Source: G963675935 sp963675935 (GTDB taxonomy: Bacteria > Planctomycetota > Planctomycetia > Pirellulales > Thermoguttaceae). From it: DNA of 64,000 nt. Positions 9,101 through 16,476 of the stretch are shown piece by piece (positions within the stretch are counted from its first letter, which is position 1; every line of letters starts with the position of its first letter). The stretch lies in assembly GCA_963675935.2 (NCBI GenBank), contig OY780964.2, forward strand, positions 1,302,001-1,366,000, in the 5' to 3' direction. Both the position numbers and the translations under genes were made by a program. Below the pieces are notes generated by a model. It was not told where the DNA came from, did not search any database, and worked only from the letters and a program-made list of their open reading frames with translations.

Positions 9101-10054
9101 CGGCAAGAGGAAGTCAAGCAGTCGTTTGCGAGCACCAATGCCGCCGTTCTCGGCTTGCGGGCCAATTACGAAGCCTTCACCAGTGAAGGTTCGTCGTCCG
9201 TGGCTGTCGTAAGCGAGGCTTTTCAGAAGGGCTGGAACAACCTCGACCCGCGAGGCCGCATCGCAAACATCACGGAGGCGGAACGACAACTCGCCCAGTT
9301 GATGTATACGTTCCAGCAGATCGCCAAAAGCCCGGAGGCGGTCAGCGGCACGGTAATTAAGGAATTGCAGGCGGCCATTGATGTCTGGACGACCAAAGGG
9401 CAAGGCCAATTCGACACCAGCTACATCCAGCAGAGCCTCACCTGGGCCAAAGTGATCCAGGCGGAGAACGAACGCCGAGCTGCGATGAACGACGCCGAAA
9501 AGGCGCGCGGCGAGACGGACGCAGAGCTAATCAAGAAGGCCGAAGAGGCCAAGCGATGGATTGAAACACTGCTGCCCAAGGAAAAACTTGAGGAACTCAA
9601 GACGAGCGCCCAGGGCGTGCAGACTTCGATGTCGCAGGTGCCGGATATGGGCGCGTTCGCACAGAACCTTGCCAGCGCCGCCGAGTCCATGCGCAGCATC
9701 GCGGAATCGGCCGCTAGTTTGCCGGAAATGCCCGCTGTAATGGCTGCCGCTACTGGCGGCAAAGTTTGGGCTTATTTGGCCGGCGGCGGCTACGCTCGTG
9801 GCGTGGATACGCAACCCGCCATGCTTTCTCCCCGCGAAGTCGTGATGAACGAACGAGCGGCCCAGCGGTTTTCGGCACAGTTGGTCGCCATGAATGCCGG
9901 AATCCGTCCGTCCTTCCGCAGCCAGGGCGGCAGCGTCACGAACATCGGCGACATCAATGTAACGGTTTCCGGCGGCGCAACAAGCCGCCAAACGGCTAGG
10001 TCCATCGCCTCGGAACTCCGACGGGAACTGCGGCGCGGCACGGCCACTCTTTAG
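6191..10054 (+). CDS. Phage tail tape measure protein (TP901-type)
   Basis: A 1287-residue protein that sets tail length and helps DNA ejection. Residues about 215-430 match the TP901 tape-measure core: SLKFQRSIAEIRTIAP, the repeated FARGFNFPVPQVSEALY, LMELNDAVLLITGTLNAYG and MISMTIGGMKVPQAATAIRA. A hydrophobic stretch follows at about 515-575, then long Ala/Gln/Glu/Lys coiled-coil segments (580-1100), and a Gly/Thr-rich C-terminus (NIGDINVTVSGGATS) common to these proteins. At about 1.5 angstrom per residue the tail would be near 190 nm. It starts 4 bases after the preceding stop. Confidence 0.9.
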   Translation: MPDQIVNTLGFDVDDALKALESLDGLLDRNRLAFEGLASAMTGWNRQASTTIDNLRSLVAAARAAVEGLGKVKVPTAASAAQSTAAPSPSLWLPSSVREEVPEPAQTASQAAERVAKTTAAMREAERVYKDTRTPQEQYIAQLARLDDLAKKGAISQDTHTRAVRQAKDALQDATKSTNNWVVSWETLARVVATQFLVRMMSEVRDLLKDAVTESLKFQRSIAEIRTIAPAIDQNFNSLAQEVSSFARGFNFPVPQVSEALYQTISNQFTTASQRADIMTASAKLAKVGLMELNDAVLLITGTLNAYGMSSSQAESVAAKFFKTIELGRLRGAEMTNVIGQLAPIASQVGVSLDEVNASMISMTIGGMKVPQAATAIRAGMSALLKPSDDLKRELREMGYESGVQLVRAKGLQEAFLTLANSVDGDVAQIAKLFRNIRALNAELRLTGTGANQAQKALAVLQQTSGEVLEAKYKEFTSTSAEAFTREVNKLKTALATDIGGELVKLLNQMIQLSGGADTVVAALKAIVAIGIPVSVALGGIAAAMGLVSLHAKLVAADATLLGAAFNNLVGPIAVFVGMMTYFDSKLASALAQADEKFTQKVREHLATLSRASEETLAKETERYNKSMRTLESYLADVRKAHFRQVDDARDANNQVVESSRQTMTQMIATRERVVTAYRNAATEATRAIKQSVEQQADLTAKVDDAEFAKRQKQRTASEQLEFVRRRGLELADDASNALGKAASAEDRQAALALFQRANAYLQESQTKAQASGELYLQERAERDLLNIIYQQIDAEKKFQATKEEQARAASKMAAEEQGRVDRMKVLMKTILDSMQLFTKQGPKEVVDRNKQTETLRSAMGELERLWLGAPKLEMGDLLAFDSLRQRVDNAIEGGVSDVEVKNLFASPEALAKLNRDITGGLGAIQVKLDMLGPSLVKPGALVGKTEEESLHLLSEGYRELVQKAQDARRRQEEVKQSFASTNAAVLGLRANYEAFTSEGSSSVAVVSEAFQKGWNNLDPRGRIANITEAERQLAQLMYTFQQIAKSPEAVSGTVIKELQAAIDVWTTKGQGQFDTSYIQQSLTWAKVIQAENERRAAMNDAEKARGETDAELIKKAEEAKRWIETLLPKEKLEELKTSAQGVQTSMSQVPDMGAFAQNLASAAESMRSIAESAASLPEMPAVMAAATGGKVWAYLAGGGYARGVDTQPAMLSPREVVMNERAAQRFSAQLVAMNAGIRPSFRSQGGSVTNIGDINVTVSGGATSRQTARSIASELRRELRRGTATL

Positions 10055-10066
10055 AAAGGGGTTTCC

Positions 10067-10675
10067 ATGAGTCAAGCGGATGAGTTGAAAATCGGTCAGG
10101 CGGCCAGTGCGTCATCGGTTCGGCACGCCCGCGTCGAGTCCAGTCTCCAGCCAAGCGGGCATTTCAAGGTCGAACATTGGCGGGCTGGCAAGTTGATCGG
10201 CGAGTACGACTTCCTGAACGGCATCACCAACGAGGGCAAGAATAAGTTGTTGGATGTCATGTTTCACAGTTCCACGGCCATCACGGCGTGGTATTTGGGC
10301 ATGATTAGCCTGACAAGCTATACGGCCCTCGCGGCGGCCGACACCTACGCGAACATCGGTCAGTCGGGCAACGGCTGGACGGAGTTCACCGATTACACGG
10401 ACGCAGCTAACAGTTCCAGCAGCACAACCCGACCGACATGGACCGTTGGTGCGGCGTCGAGTCAGGCGGTCACTAACGCCAGTCCCGTCGTTTTCGACAT
10501 CACGGCATCCGGCACCGTCAAAGGTTTGTTCCTGGTCGGCGGTGGCACTACCGCACAGACCAAGGGCGATCACACATCCGGTTTCGTGCTTTGGGCAACC
10601 GCCCTGTTCACCAGCGGCGACGTGGCCGTCAACGATGAAGATCAATTGAAGGTCACGTACAGCGTCAGTGCGTAA
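10067..10675 (+). CDS. Phage virion structural protein, tail
   Basis: A 202-residue protein with GAAAGGGG before ATG 10067. The pattern NEGKNKLLDVMFHSS followed by ITAWYLGMIS and later RPTWTVGAAS is shared by many uncharacterised phage tail proteins in which a short helix, a Trp-Tyr strand and a DTYANI/GWTEFT segment recur. It is beta-rich and has no membrane helix. A strong terminator follows at 10693-10730, so it is the last gene of the first late transcription unit or a point of attenuation. Confidence 0.5.
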   Translation: MSQADELKIGQAASASSVRHARVESSLQPSGHFKVEHWRAGKLIGEYDFLNGITNEGKNKLLDVMFHSSTAITAWYLGMISLTSYTALAAADTYANIGQSGNGWTEFTDYTDAANSSSSTTRPTWTVGAASSQAVTNASPVVFDITASGTVKGLFLVGGGTTAQTKGDHTSGFVLWATALFTSGDVAVNDEDQLKVTYSVSA

Positions 10676-10692
10676 CAAGACCTCCACGCCAA

Positions 10693-10730
10693 GACCGGGC
10701 TGTGACGCAAGCGTCTTGCCCGGTCGTTTT
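10693..10730 (+). terminator. Rho-independent terminator inside the late operon
   Basis: GACCGGGC (10693-10700) pairs with GCCCGGTC (10718-10725); inside, GACGC (10704-10708) pairs with GCGTC (10711-10715) around AA, and GTTTTT follows. This long stem plus T-run is a textbook intrinsic terminator, lying between the 10067-10675 gene and the next start at 10745. Confidence 0.75.
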
Positions 10731-10744
10731 TCTAAGGTGACACA

Positions 10745-11728
10745 ATGGCCTATGAACGATTCGCAAACGGAGGTCTCTCATCGCTGGCCTCAGCGATCGA
10801 CACTTCCGCGACGGCCTTGACCGTAAAAACGGCCGTTGGATTTCCGACCACCGGCAATTTCCGAATCGTCATCGACTCGGAAATCATGCTGGTCACCGAT
10901 GTGCAAGGCAAGACATTCACGGTCTCGCGGGCACAAGAGGGAATGACGGCCGCCAGTCACGATGCCGACGCCGCCGTTTTCCATGTCTTGACAGCCGGGG
11001 CGCTGGCACAACGGGACGTTGAGCAATTTGCCGTTGGCACGATTGCGAACCGCGACGCCGCCGGCCAAGCGGGACGACTTTTTCTTCCGACCAAAGGCTT
11101 TTTGAATCAGGATAACGGCTCCTATTGGGACATGCTGCCGTTACACCGGTTGACGCCCCCTTCGAGCAGCAGCTTCACCTGGGTCAATCAGGGAACGGCA
11201 ACGGTTGCGGACACCAAAGGCATGATGGTTCTGACCACGCCAAGCGTGACATCCGGCGAGAATCTGCGATGCCTCGTCAAGACCACGCCTTCCACTCCGT
11301 ACACGATCACGGTCTGCATCTTGCCTCAATCGCCGACCTACACCACAACCACGACCTATGCCCAATTCGGCATGTGTTGGCGAAACAGTTCGTCAGGCAA
11401 GATCATTGCCTATGGCTGGGGAGTGAACAGCTCTGGTTATCCATTGATGTTCAGTTATGACCAGTGGACGACCTATACGACAATCTCGGCGAATCAATTT
11501 CAGTATACCGCGCCGATCTTCGCGCCGATGTGGATTCGTCTTTCGGATGATGGCACGTATCGCTTGGCGGAAATCTCCAGCGACGGATTCAACTTCGTGC
11601 CCGTCCATTCCGCGATTGACCGCACGACCTTCATCACGCCCGATCAAGTCGGCGTGTTCGCCAATAGTTGGAAATCTACCAATGGCATCCCGCGAGTTAT
11701 CTCGTTTCTGCACTGGGAGGAGGCGTAA
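10745..11728 (+). CDS. Phage distal tail protein, first of three tandem paralogues
   Basis: A 327-residue, beta-rich protein. Residues 1-90 carry a module shared with the next two genes: short hydrophobic strand, FPTTGNFRIVIDSEI, MLVTDVQGKTFTVSRAQEG, then HVLTAGALAQRD. The C-terminal 200 residues resemble a lectin-like sandwich that ends in FLHWEE, also shared with the next genes. Proteins with this arrangement are typical tail-tip or receptor-binding proteins; sequence divergence of the C-terminal half among the three fits different surface receptors. Start ATG 10745 follows AAGGTG. The stop overlaps the next ATG (TAATG). Confidence 0.6.
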   Translation: MAYERFANGGLSSLASAIDTSATALTVKTAVGFPTTGNFRIVIDSEIMLVTDVQGKTFTVSRAQEGMTAASHDADAAVFHVLTAGALAQRDVEQFAVGTIANRDAAGQAGRLFLPTKGFLNQDNGSYWDMLPLHRLTPPSSSSFTWVNQGTATVADTKGMMVLTTPSVTSGENLRCLVKTTPSTPYTITVCILPQSPTYTTTTTYAQFGMCWRNSSSGKIIAYGWGVNSSGYPLMFSYDQWTTYTTISANQFQYTAPIFAPMWIRLSDDGTYRLAEISSDGFNFVPVHSAIDRTTFITPDQVGVFANSWKSTNGIPRVISFLHWEEA

Positions 11729-12732
11729 TGGCTGAATTGTTCAAGAATCTTGCGAGCACAACGCTTGCCGCCGACATCGACGATTCCACCACGTCGATCA
11801 CGGTGGCCAGTGCGATGGGATTTACCGGCGGCAACTTCCGCATCTTGATCGACAGCGAGATTATGAAGGTGACTGCCGTAAGTGGCACGACTTTCACAGT
11901 GGTACGCGCTCAGGAAAGCACCGCCGCGACATCCCACACAAGCGCCACGGCGGTCTACAATGTCCTCACTGCCGGCGCGCTCGACGCCCACGACCAAAAC
12001 GACTTGGCCGCCTACGACACCTATGCCAACCGCCCGACTGCTGGAACGCCGGGACGCATCTTTTTGCCGACAGATGGTGCTTTTCTCGAACGCGACAACG
12101 GCACGGCGTGGGAAAAGGTCGGTCCGATCTGGCCCATGACGCCGCCAACGGCTTCGACGTTTGCGACGTGGCTCAATCAATCGACATCCACCGTCACGGA
12201 CGCAAAGGGGCCGTTGTATTTCAATGCCGTTTACGCGACCAGTGCGACAATTCGCGCAATCCTGAAATCCTATCTGACTACGCCTTTCACTGTGGAAATG
12301 GCGATCCTGCCCAACGTATTGCCCTACACGTCCAGCAGCGATGTGGCCGTTGGACTTTGCATCCGGGACTCCGCAACCGGCAAGATCGAAATGTATGGCT
12401 TGGGTGGCAACGGCGCTGACTTGAACATCAAGGGCTACTACTACAGCAGTGCGACCGCCAGCGGAACCAGCGTCACCGGCTGGCCCACGGGCACGCATTT
12501 TTCGGAATCGACGCTGTTGTGGCTCAGATACGCCGATGATGGCACATACCGCGTGATTTCCATATCCGTGGACGGCTGCACCTGGACGCAATTATTGAGC
12601 GTGTCGAGAACCACGAACCTGACGCCGGACCAAATCGGGATAGGCATCAAAGCCAATACAGCCTACACGTCGTCATCCCCTTATTTCAGCATTGACTCCG
12701 GCGTCACGATTCTGCATTGGAAGGAAAGCTAA
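11728..12732 (+). CDS. Phage distal tail protein, second paralogue
   Basis: A 334-residue relative of its neighbours, starting at the ATG that overlaps the preceding TAA by one base. N-terminal module: GGNFRILIDSEIMKVTAV, SGTTFTVVRAQESTAA, NVLTAGALDAHD. The rest is a beta sandwich with little conservation of surface positions and the terminal ILHWKES. No enzymatic residues are apparent. Same likely role as the first: tail-tip or host-binding protein. Confidence 0.6.
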   Translation: MAELFKNLASTTLAADIDDSTTSITVASAMGFTGGNFRILIDSEIMKVTAVSGTTFTVVRAQESTAATSHTSATAVYNVLTAGALDAHDQNDLAAYDTYANRPTAGTPGRIFLPTDGAFLERDNGTAWEKVGPIWPMTPPTASTFATWLNQSTSTVTDAKGPLYFNAVYATSATIRAILKSYLTTPFTVEMAILPNVLPYTSSSDVAVGLCIRDSATGKIEMYGLGGNGADLNIKGYYYSSATASGTSVTGWPTGTHFSESTLLWLRYADDGTYRVISISVDGCTWTQLLSVSRTTNLTPDQIGIGIKANTAYTSSSPYFSIDSGVTILHWKES

Positions 12733-13718
12733 TGACCGAGAGATTTTCCAATCAGGCCGTCACCACATTGTCGGCGGCGATAACAACAACGACCGCCACA
12801 AGTTGTACGGTCACGGATGCGAGCACATTTCCGACCAGCGGCAACTTCCGAATCAAGATCGACGGCGAATTGCTGTTGGTCACCGCCGTATCGGGCACAA
12901 CGTTCACAATCACCCGTGGGGTCGAAAGCACGACGGCCGCCACGCACGCCAGCGGAGCCGATGTCATCCACTTGCTGACCAAGGGCGGTCTTGAGGCAAG
13001 GGTCGCCAATCGGTTCATCTCCGACCTGTATGCGAACAAACCAACGGCAGGAGTGAAGGGGCGGCTCTTCATCCCCTCGGACGGCATCTACATGGAATAC
13101 GATGACGGGTCGGCTTGGCACAAATATGGACCGTGCCAACGACTCAAAGCACCGCCGCAAACCGGCTGGACTTGGTTCAACCAAGGCAACGCAACAGTCA
13201 CCTACACCGGCAGCGCCTTGATACTCGCCGACCCGGACGCAGACACCACAACCCCACAGGTACGCGGCATTGTGCGGCCGTTGGGTGAGGGCAAGACAAT
13301 TCTCACGACGGCGTTCGCCGTCAGCGGAATTGCGTCGGCCACATGGTTTGCCGCCAACTGTCAGCGTTGCGTTGGTGGCGGTGATGACGGCCAATTCACC
13401 CTGTGGGGCCTTAAACAGAGCAGCAGTTACCCCTATCCGTTCCTCCATTTTATTCACTACACGTCGCCAACAGTCGTCGTTACAACGCCGGCATTCAACG
13501 AGCGTATGCTTTGGCCGCAACGATTCTTCTGGTTCCGGTTCAAGTGGGACGGCGACTACAAACGGTACTACTACTCTGGCGACGGCCTGCATTGGATCGA
13601 GTGGTATTCCGTTTCCTTCTACACGGAAAACTACCCAATGCAGTACGGGATTGCTCTGGATCGGTACAACAACGCAACCAACGTGTCGATTTCCTTGGTC
13701 CATTGGGAAGAGAGCTAG
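12732..13718 (+). CDS. Phage distal tail protein, third paralogue
   Basis: A 328-residue protein, again coupled by a TAATG overlap to the gene before. N-terminal module: SGNFRIKIDGELLLVTAV, SGTTFTITRGVESTTA, HLLTKGGLEARV. The C-terminal sandwich has many aromatic residues (WPQRFFWFRFKW, YKRYYYSGDGLHW), as in carbohydrate-binding surfaces, and ends SLVHWEES. The three genes arose by tandem duplication; see the finding on this cluster. Confidence 0.6.
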   Translation: MTERFSNQAVTTLSAAITTTTATSCTVTDASTFPTSGNFRIKIDGELLLVTAVSGTTFTITRGVESTTAATHASGADVIHLLTKGGLEARVANRFISDLYANKPTAGVKGRLFIPSDGIYMEYDDGSAWHKYGPCQRLKAPPQTGWTWFNQGNATVTYTGSALILADPDADTTTPQVRGIVRPLGEGKTILTTAFAVSGIASATWFAANCQRCVGGGDDGQFTLWGLKQSSSYPYPFLHFIHYTSPTVVVTTPAFNERMLWPQRFFWFRFKWDGDYKRYYYSGDGLHWIEWYSVSFYTENYPMQYGIALDRYNNATNVSISLVHWEES

Positions 13719-13721
13719 GCG

Positions 13722-16070
13722 ATGGCACAGACCGGCAAGCTGGGGGCCGCCGATTCCCTTTTGGGAAACCTGCTGCCGGCCTTCGCCGGTGCCGATGCCG
13801 CATTGCCATCGACGCCCCCGCGCACGGCCGTGCTGGGTGCGTCCGGCACGCTGCTTGCCCAAATCATTCTTGATTTGGATGATCCAAGCACACCGAAAGT
13901 GTTTCACCTTTCGGCAGCAAGCGAACTTGTGCTCGCGGATTCGGCCCAGAAAGAGGCTGACTTGCTTGGCCATCCGTCGCCGCATTGGGTGTTGGGTGGC
14001 CAAGATTCCAGACTTGGCGGCCTTGGACTTGATTTCTCTGGGGCTGACGCAACGTTACCGGCGACCGGCGTGCGAAGCGGCAAACTGGGTGTTGCCCTCG
14101 GCGAGTTGATTGTCGGCTCTGCGGGCGAAACGACGCCCAAAGTCTTCAATCTCCTTGCGCAGTCGATTCTGGCGCTTGCCGATTCGGTTCAGAGCGGCGC
14201 ATCACTTGTCGGCCATCCGTCGCCGCGCTGGGTATTGGGAGGTCAAGACTCGTATCTTGGCAACGCTGCACTGGCGTTTGTAAGCCAAGACCCACGACCA
14301 GTCACCGGCACGTTGACCGGCATCCTGGGCACGTTTGCTTCAGGCTTGGCCAACGTGCGATTGGCCCTCGGCGAGGAAGAGGGCGACAGCAGCGCCAAGA
14401 CGTGGATCGTGGCCGCCACGAGCACGCTGACGCTTTCGGCTACGGCGGCGGTTGCCAACTTCTCCCGTGGCGTTCAAGCCTCAAGCACACTGGCGCTCGC
14501 TGTTGACGCGGTTGCCAAAGCAGCCCGACCCGTTCTTGGCACAAGTGAAATTGCATTGGCGGATACGGCTGGCTTCAGCGTCAGCCGAGCAGTTGCCGCT
14601 GAGAGCACCGTCTCGCTGTCCGACTCCGCTGCCCTGTTTCCCTGGACGATCACCGAGGTCAGTGCCGATTCGGCGTTGACGCTCACGGGCACTGCCACGG
14701 GCCGGCACGCTCGATTCCATCCGACTGCCGCATCCGTTATTGAACTTGACCAATCAGCCGAATCATCCGGCAGATATATTACCGAAGTCTCCGCATCGTC
14801 GGCGATTGCCCTGACCTCGGAAGCCGCCGGCCGACATGCCCAGTTCCGTCCAACGGCCACATCCAGCCTGAACCTATCGACCTCTGCCATCGGGAGGCAC
14901 TCGCATTTCAGGCCCAACGCCGTCTCAACCCTAGAGTTATCAGGAACGGCCACGGGCCGACATGCCCACTTTGCAGTCACGGCGGAATCCGCAGTTGACC
15001 TGTCGCAGACGGCTCACGGCGGCGTTTCGGTTGCCTACGACGCGATTGCCTTTTCCTTGCTTGAACTGACGGATTCCGCCACCGGCCGTCATGCTAGTTT
15101 CCGCCCCATTGCGTCGTCGGCCATTGAATTGACCGATTCGTTGGGGTTATCAAAGACTCTAAACCTGGATGTCGAATCGGCCGTTCAGGTCACCACCGAA
15201 GAATATGATCCCGACCTCAACGAGATCGTAACGACGATCGAGGGCCTGCTGGATTCAGCCGGTTGCGCAAGGATCAGCAGCCAGCGTGCCAAGAGCGTGG
15301 TGCCGCTGACCCAAACGGCCGTCGGTTATCCATTGCGGTCCAGTGCCATTGCCGTTTCAGCGGAAAGCACGATCGAACTATCCGACCAGTCGTGGAAGAA
15401 TGAGACGGGCGAGGCCCTAAGTCAAATCTCGCTTCTACAAACTGCGGTGGCTTATCGGTCCAATCCGACTGTTACCACTATTGAATTGGCGGACGCGGCT
15501 GGCGTTTCGATCGTTCGGAAGCGAACTGCCGTCTCGACGCTGGAGTTGAAACAGTCGGTTTCCTTCAGCCTGGTTCGCTCGGATGTCGCCTACCAATATC
15601 GCCCATTCATCGGCGAAGGGGCCGCAGACGCGCCAATGCCCCCGTCGGCCACATTGGCCGGGCCTTTGATCGGGATCACAGACTCGTTCCGGCTTATGTT
15701 TCCCGCCACGGGAACCGTCACCGATTCCGTCGTGCTTCGCGCCCCCAATCTCGGCAACAAGGACAAATTGTCTTTCAATCGAATCGCACGCGAGACTCGC
15801 GGCGGCACGCTGGTCGTCTTCGCCGATCCGATTTGGCCCAAGATTCAGACCTTGGCTTTGACGTTCTCTGGGCTGTCGGCGGACGAAAAGGATGGCATTC
15901 TCGCCTTCTTCGACACCCATCTCGGTCAGGAGATCGGTCTGCTGGACTGGGAGCACCGGTATTGGAGAGGCGTCATTATGACGCCCGATGATCCCGTGGT
16001 TCAAGACACCCGTGATACGTTCTCGGCCAGTTTTGCGTTCGAGGGAGAGTTAGACCCAACTTGGCCGTAG
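13722..16070 (+). CDS. Repeat-rich phage tail fibre or tail-tip protein
   Basis: A 782-residue protein made largely of repeats. The first 200 residues hold two copies of a roughly 75-residue unit containing TPKVF, LADS, then HPSP.WVLGGQDS. Residues about 320-470 have shorter repeats of about 30 residues built on a Ser-rich strand, ELS or ALTS, then GRHA.FRP. The last 100 residues form a different domain (TLALTFSGLSADEKDGILAF, IGLLDWEHRYWRGVI) seen at the ends of tail proteins. Very low Cys, high Ser/Thr/Ala. It fits a fibrous tail protein between the paralogous fibres and the tail-tip gene. Confidence 0.55.
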   Translation: MAQTGKLGAADSLLGNLLPAFAGADAALPSTPPRTAVLGASGTLLAQIILDLDDPSTPKVFHLSAASELVLADSAQKEADLLGHPSPHWVLGGQDSRLGGLGLDFSGADATLPATGVRSGKLGVALGELIVGSAGETTPKVFNLLAQSILALADSVQSGASLVGHPSPRWVLGGQDSYLGNAALAFVSQDPRPVTGTLTGILGTFASGLANVRLALGEEEGDSSAKTWIVAATSTLTLSATAAVANFSRGVQASSTLALAVDAVAKAARPVLGTSEIALADTAGFSVSRAVAAESTVSLSDSAALFPWTITEVSADSALTLTGTATGRHARFHPTAASVIELDQSAESSGRYITEVSASSAIALTSEAAGRHAQFRPTATSSLNLSTSAIGRHSHFRPNAVSTLELSGTATGRHAHFAVTAESAVDLSQTAHGGVSVAYDAIAFSLLELTDSATGRHASFRPIASSAIELTDSLGLSKTLNLDVESAVQVTTEEYDPDLNEIVTTIEGLLDSAGCARISSQRAKSVVPLTQTAVGYPLRSSAIAVSAESTIELSDQSWKNETGEALSQISLLQTAVAYRSNPTVTTIELADAAGVSIVRKRTAVSTLELKQSVSFSLVRSDVAYQYRPFIGEGAADAPMPPSATLAGPLIGITDSFRLMFPATGTVTDSVVLRAPNLGNKDKLSFNRIARETRGGTLVVFADPIWPKIQTLALTFSGLSADEKDGILAFFDTHLGQEIGLLDWEHRYWRGVIMTPDDPVVQDTRDTFSASFAFEGELDPTWP

Positions 16071-16077
16071 GTGCATC

Positions 16078-16476
16078 ATGTTCGAGCTTGCCGCGCCTCA
16101 TCCGCTGTTGCAGACGACGACGCTGCTGCCCAATCCGCAGTTCAGCGACCAGGAGAACTTGATGGTCTCCGTAACCCGCAAGACGGCGATGGACGGCACC
16201 CGCTATACCTACGTCAAGCGAAAAGACAACCGGCGACGGCTCAAGTGGTCGTTCCGGCTCACCCGCAACAAAGCCCTGGAGTTGCGTGCGTTCGTTTTCG
16301 CCTATTTCGCATCCAAGGTGAAGATTACCGATCACAACAGTCGTGTTTGGCTCGGCTATTTCACTAGCAATCCCTTCGAGTTCGACACGACCGATCGGGC
16401 AGCGCCAGCCATCAGCCCCATGCCTCGCGGCGAAAGCGTGCATATCGAGTTGGAGTTCGAGGGAGTCGAACAATGA
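16078..16476 (+). CDS. Small phage tail protein
   Basis: A 132-residue basic protein (YVKRKDNRRRLKWSFRLTRN) overlapping the next gene by 4 bases (ATGA). It is beta-rich and ends EFEGVEQ. The C-terminal pattern resembles the last domain of the preceding protein (a strand, then a short helix and a Trp-Leu-Gly strand), as if both derived from a common tail-associated fold. Function is unknown. Confidence 0.5.
   Translation: MFELAAPHPLLQTTTLLPNPQFSDQENLMVSVTRKTAMDGTRYTYVKRKDNRRRLKWSFRLTRNKALELRAFVFAYFASKVKITDHNSRVWLGYFTSNPFEFDTTDRAAPAISPMPRGESVHIELEFEGVEQ

Noticed and set aside
12729..14003. 424-codon open frame on the minus strand
   Set aside because: Antisense to the third tail paralogue and the repeat-rich fibre gene.
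13970..14990. Direct repeats as a CRISPR array
   Set aside because: The repeats are in frame inside a protein-coding gene, imperfect, and of irregular spacing.
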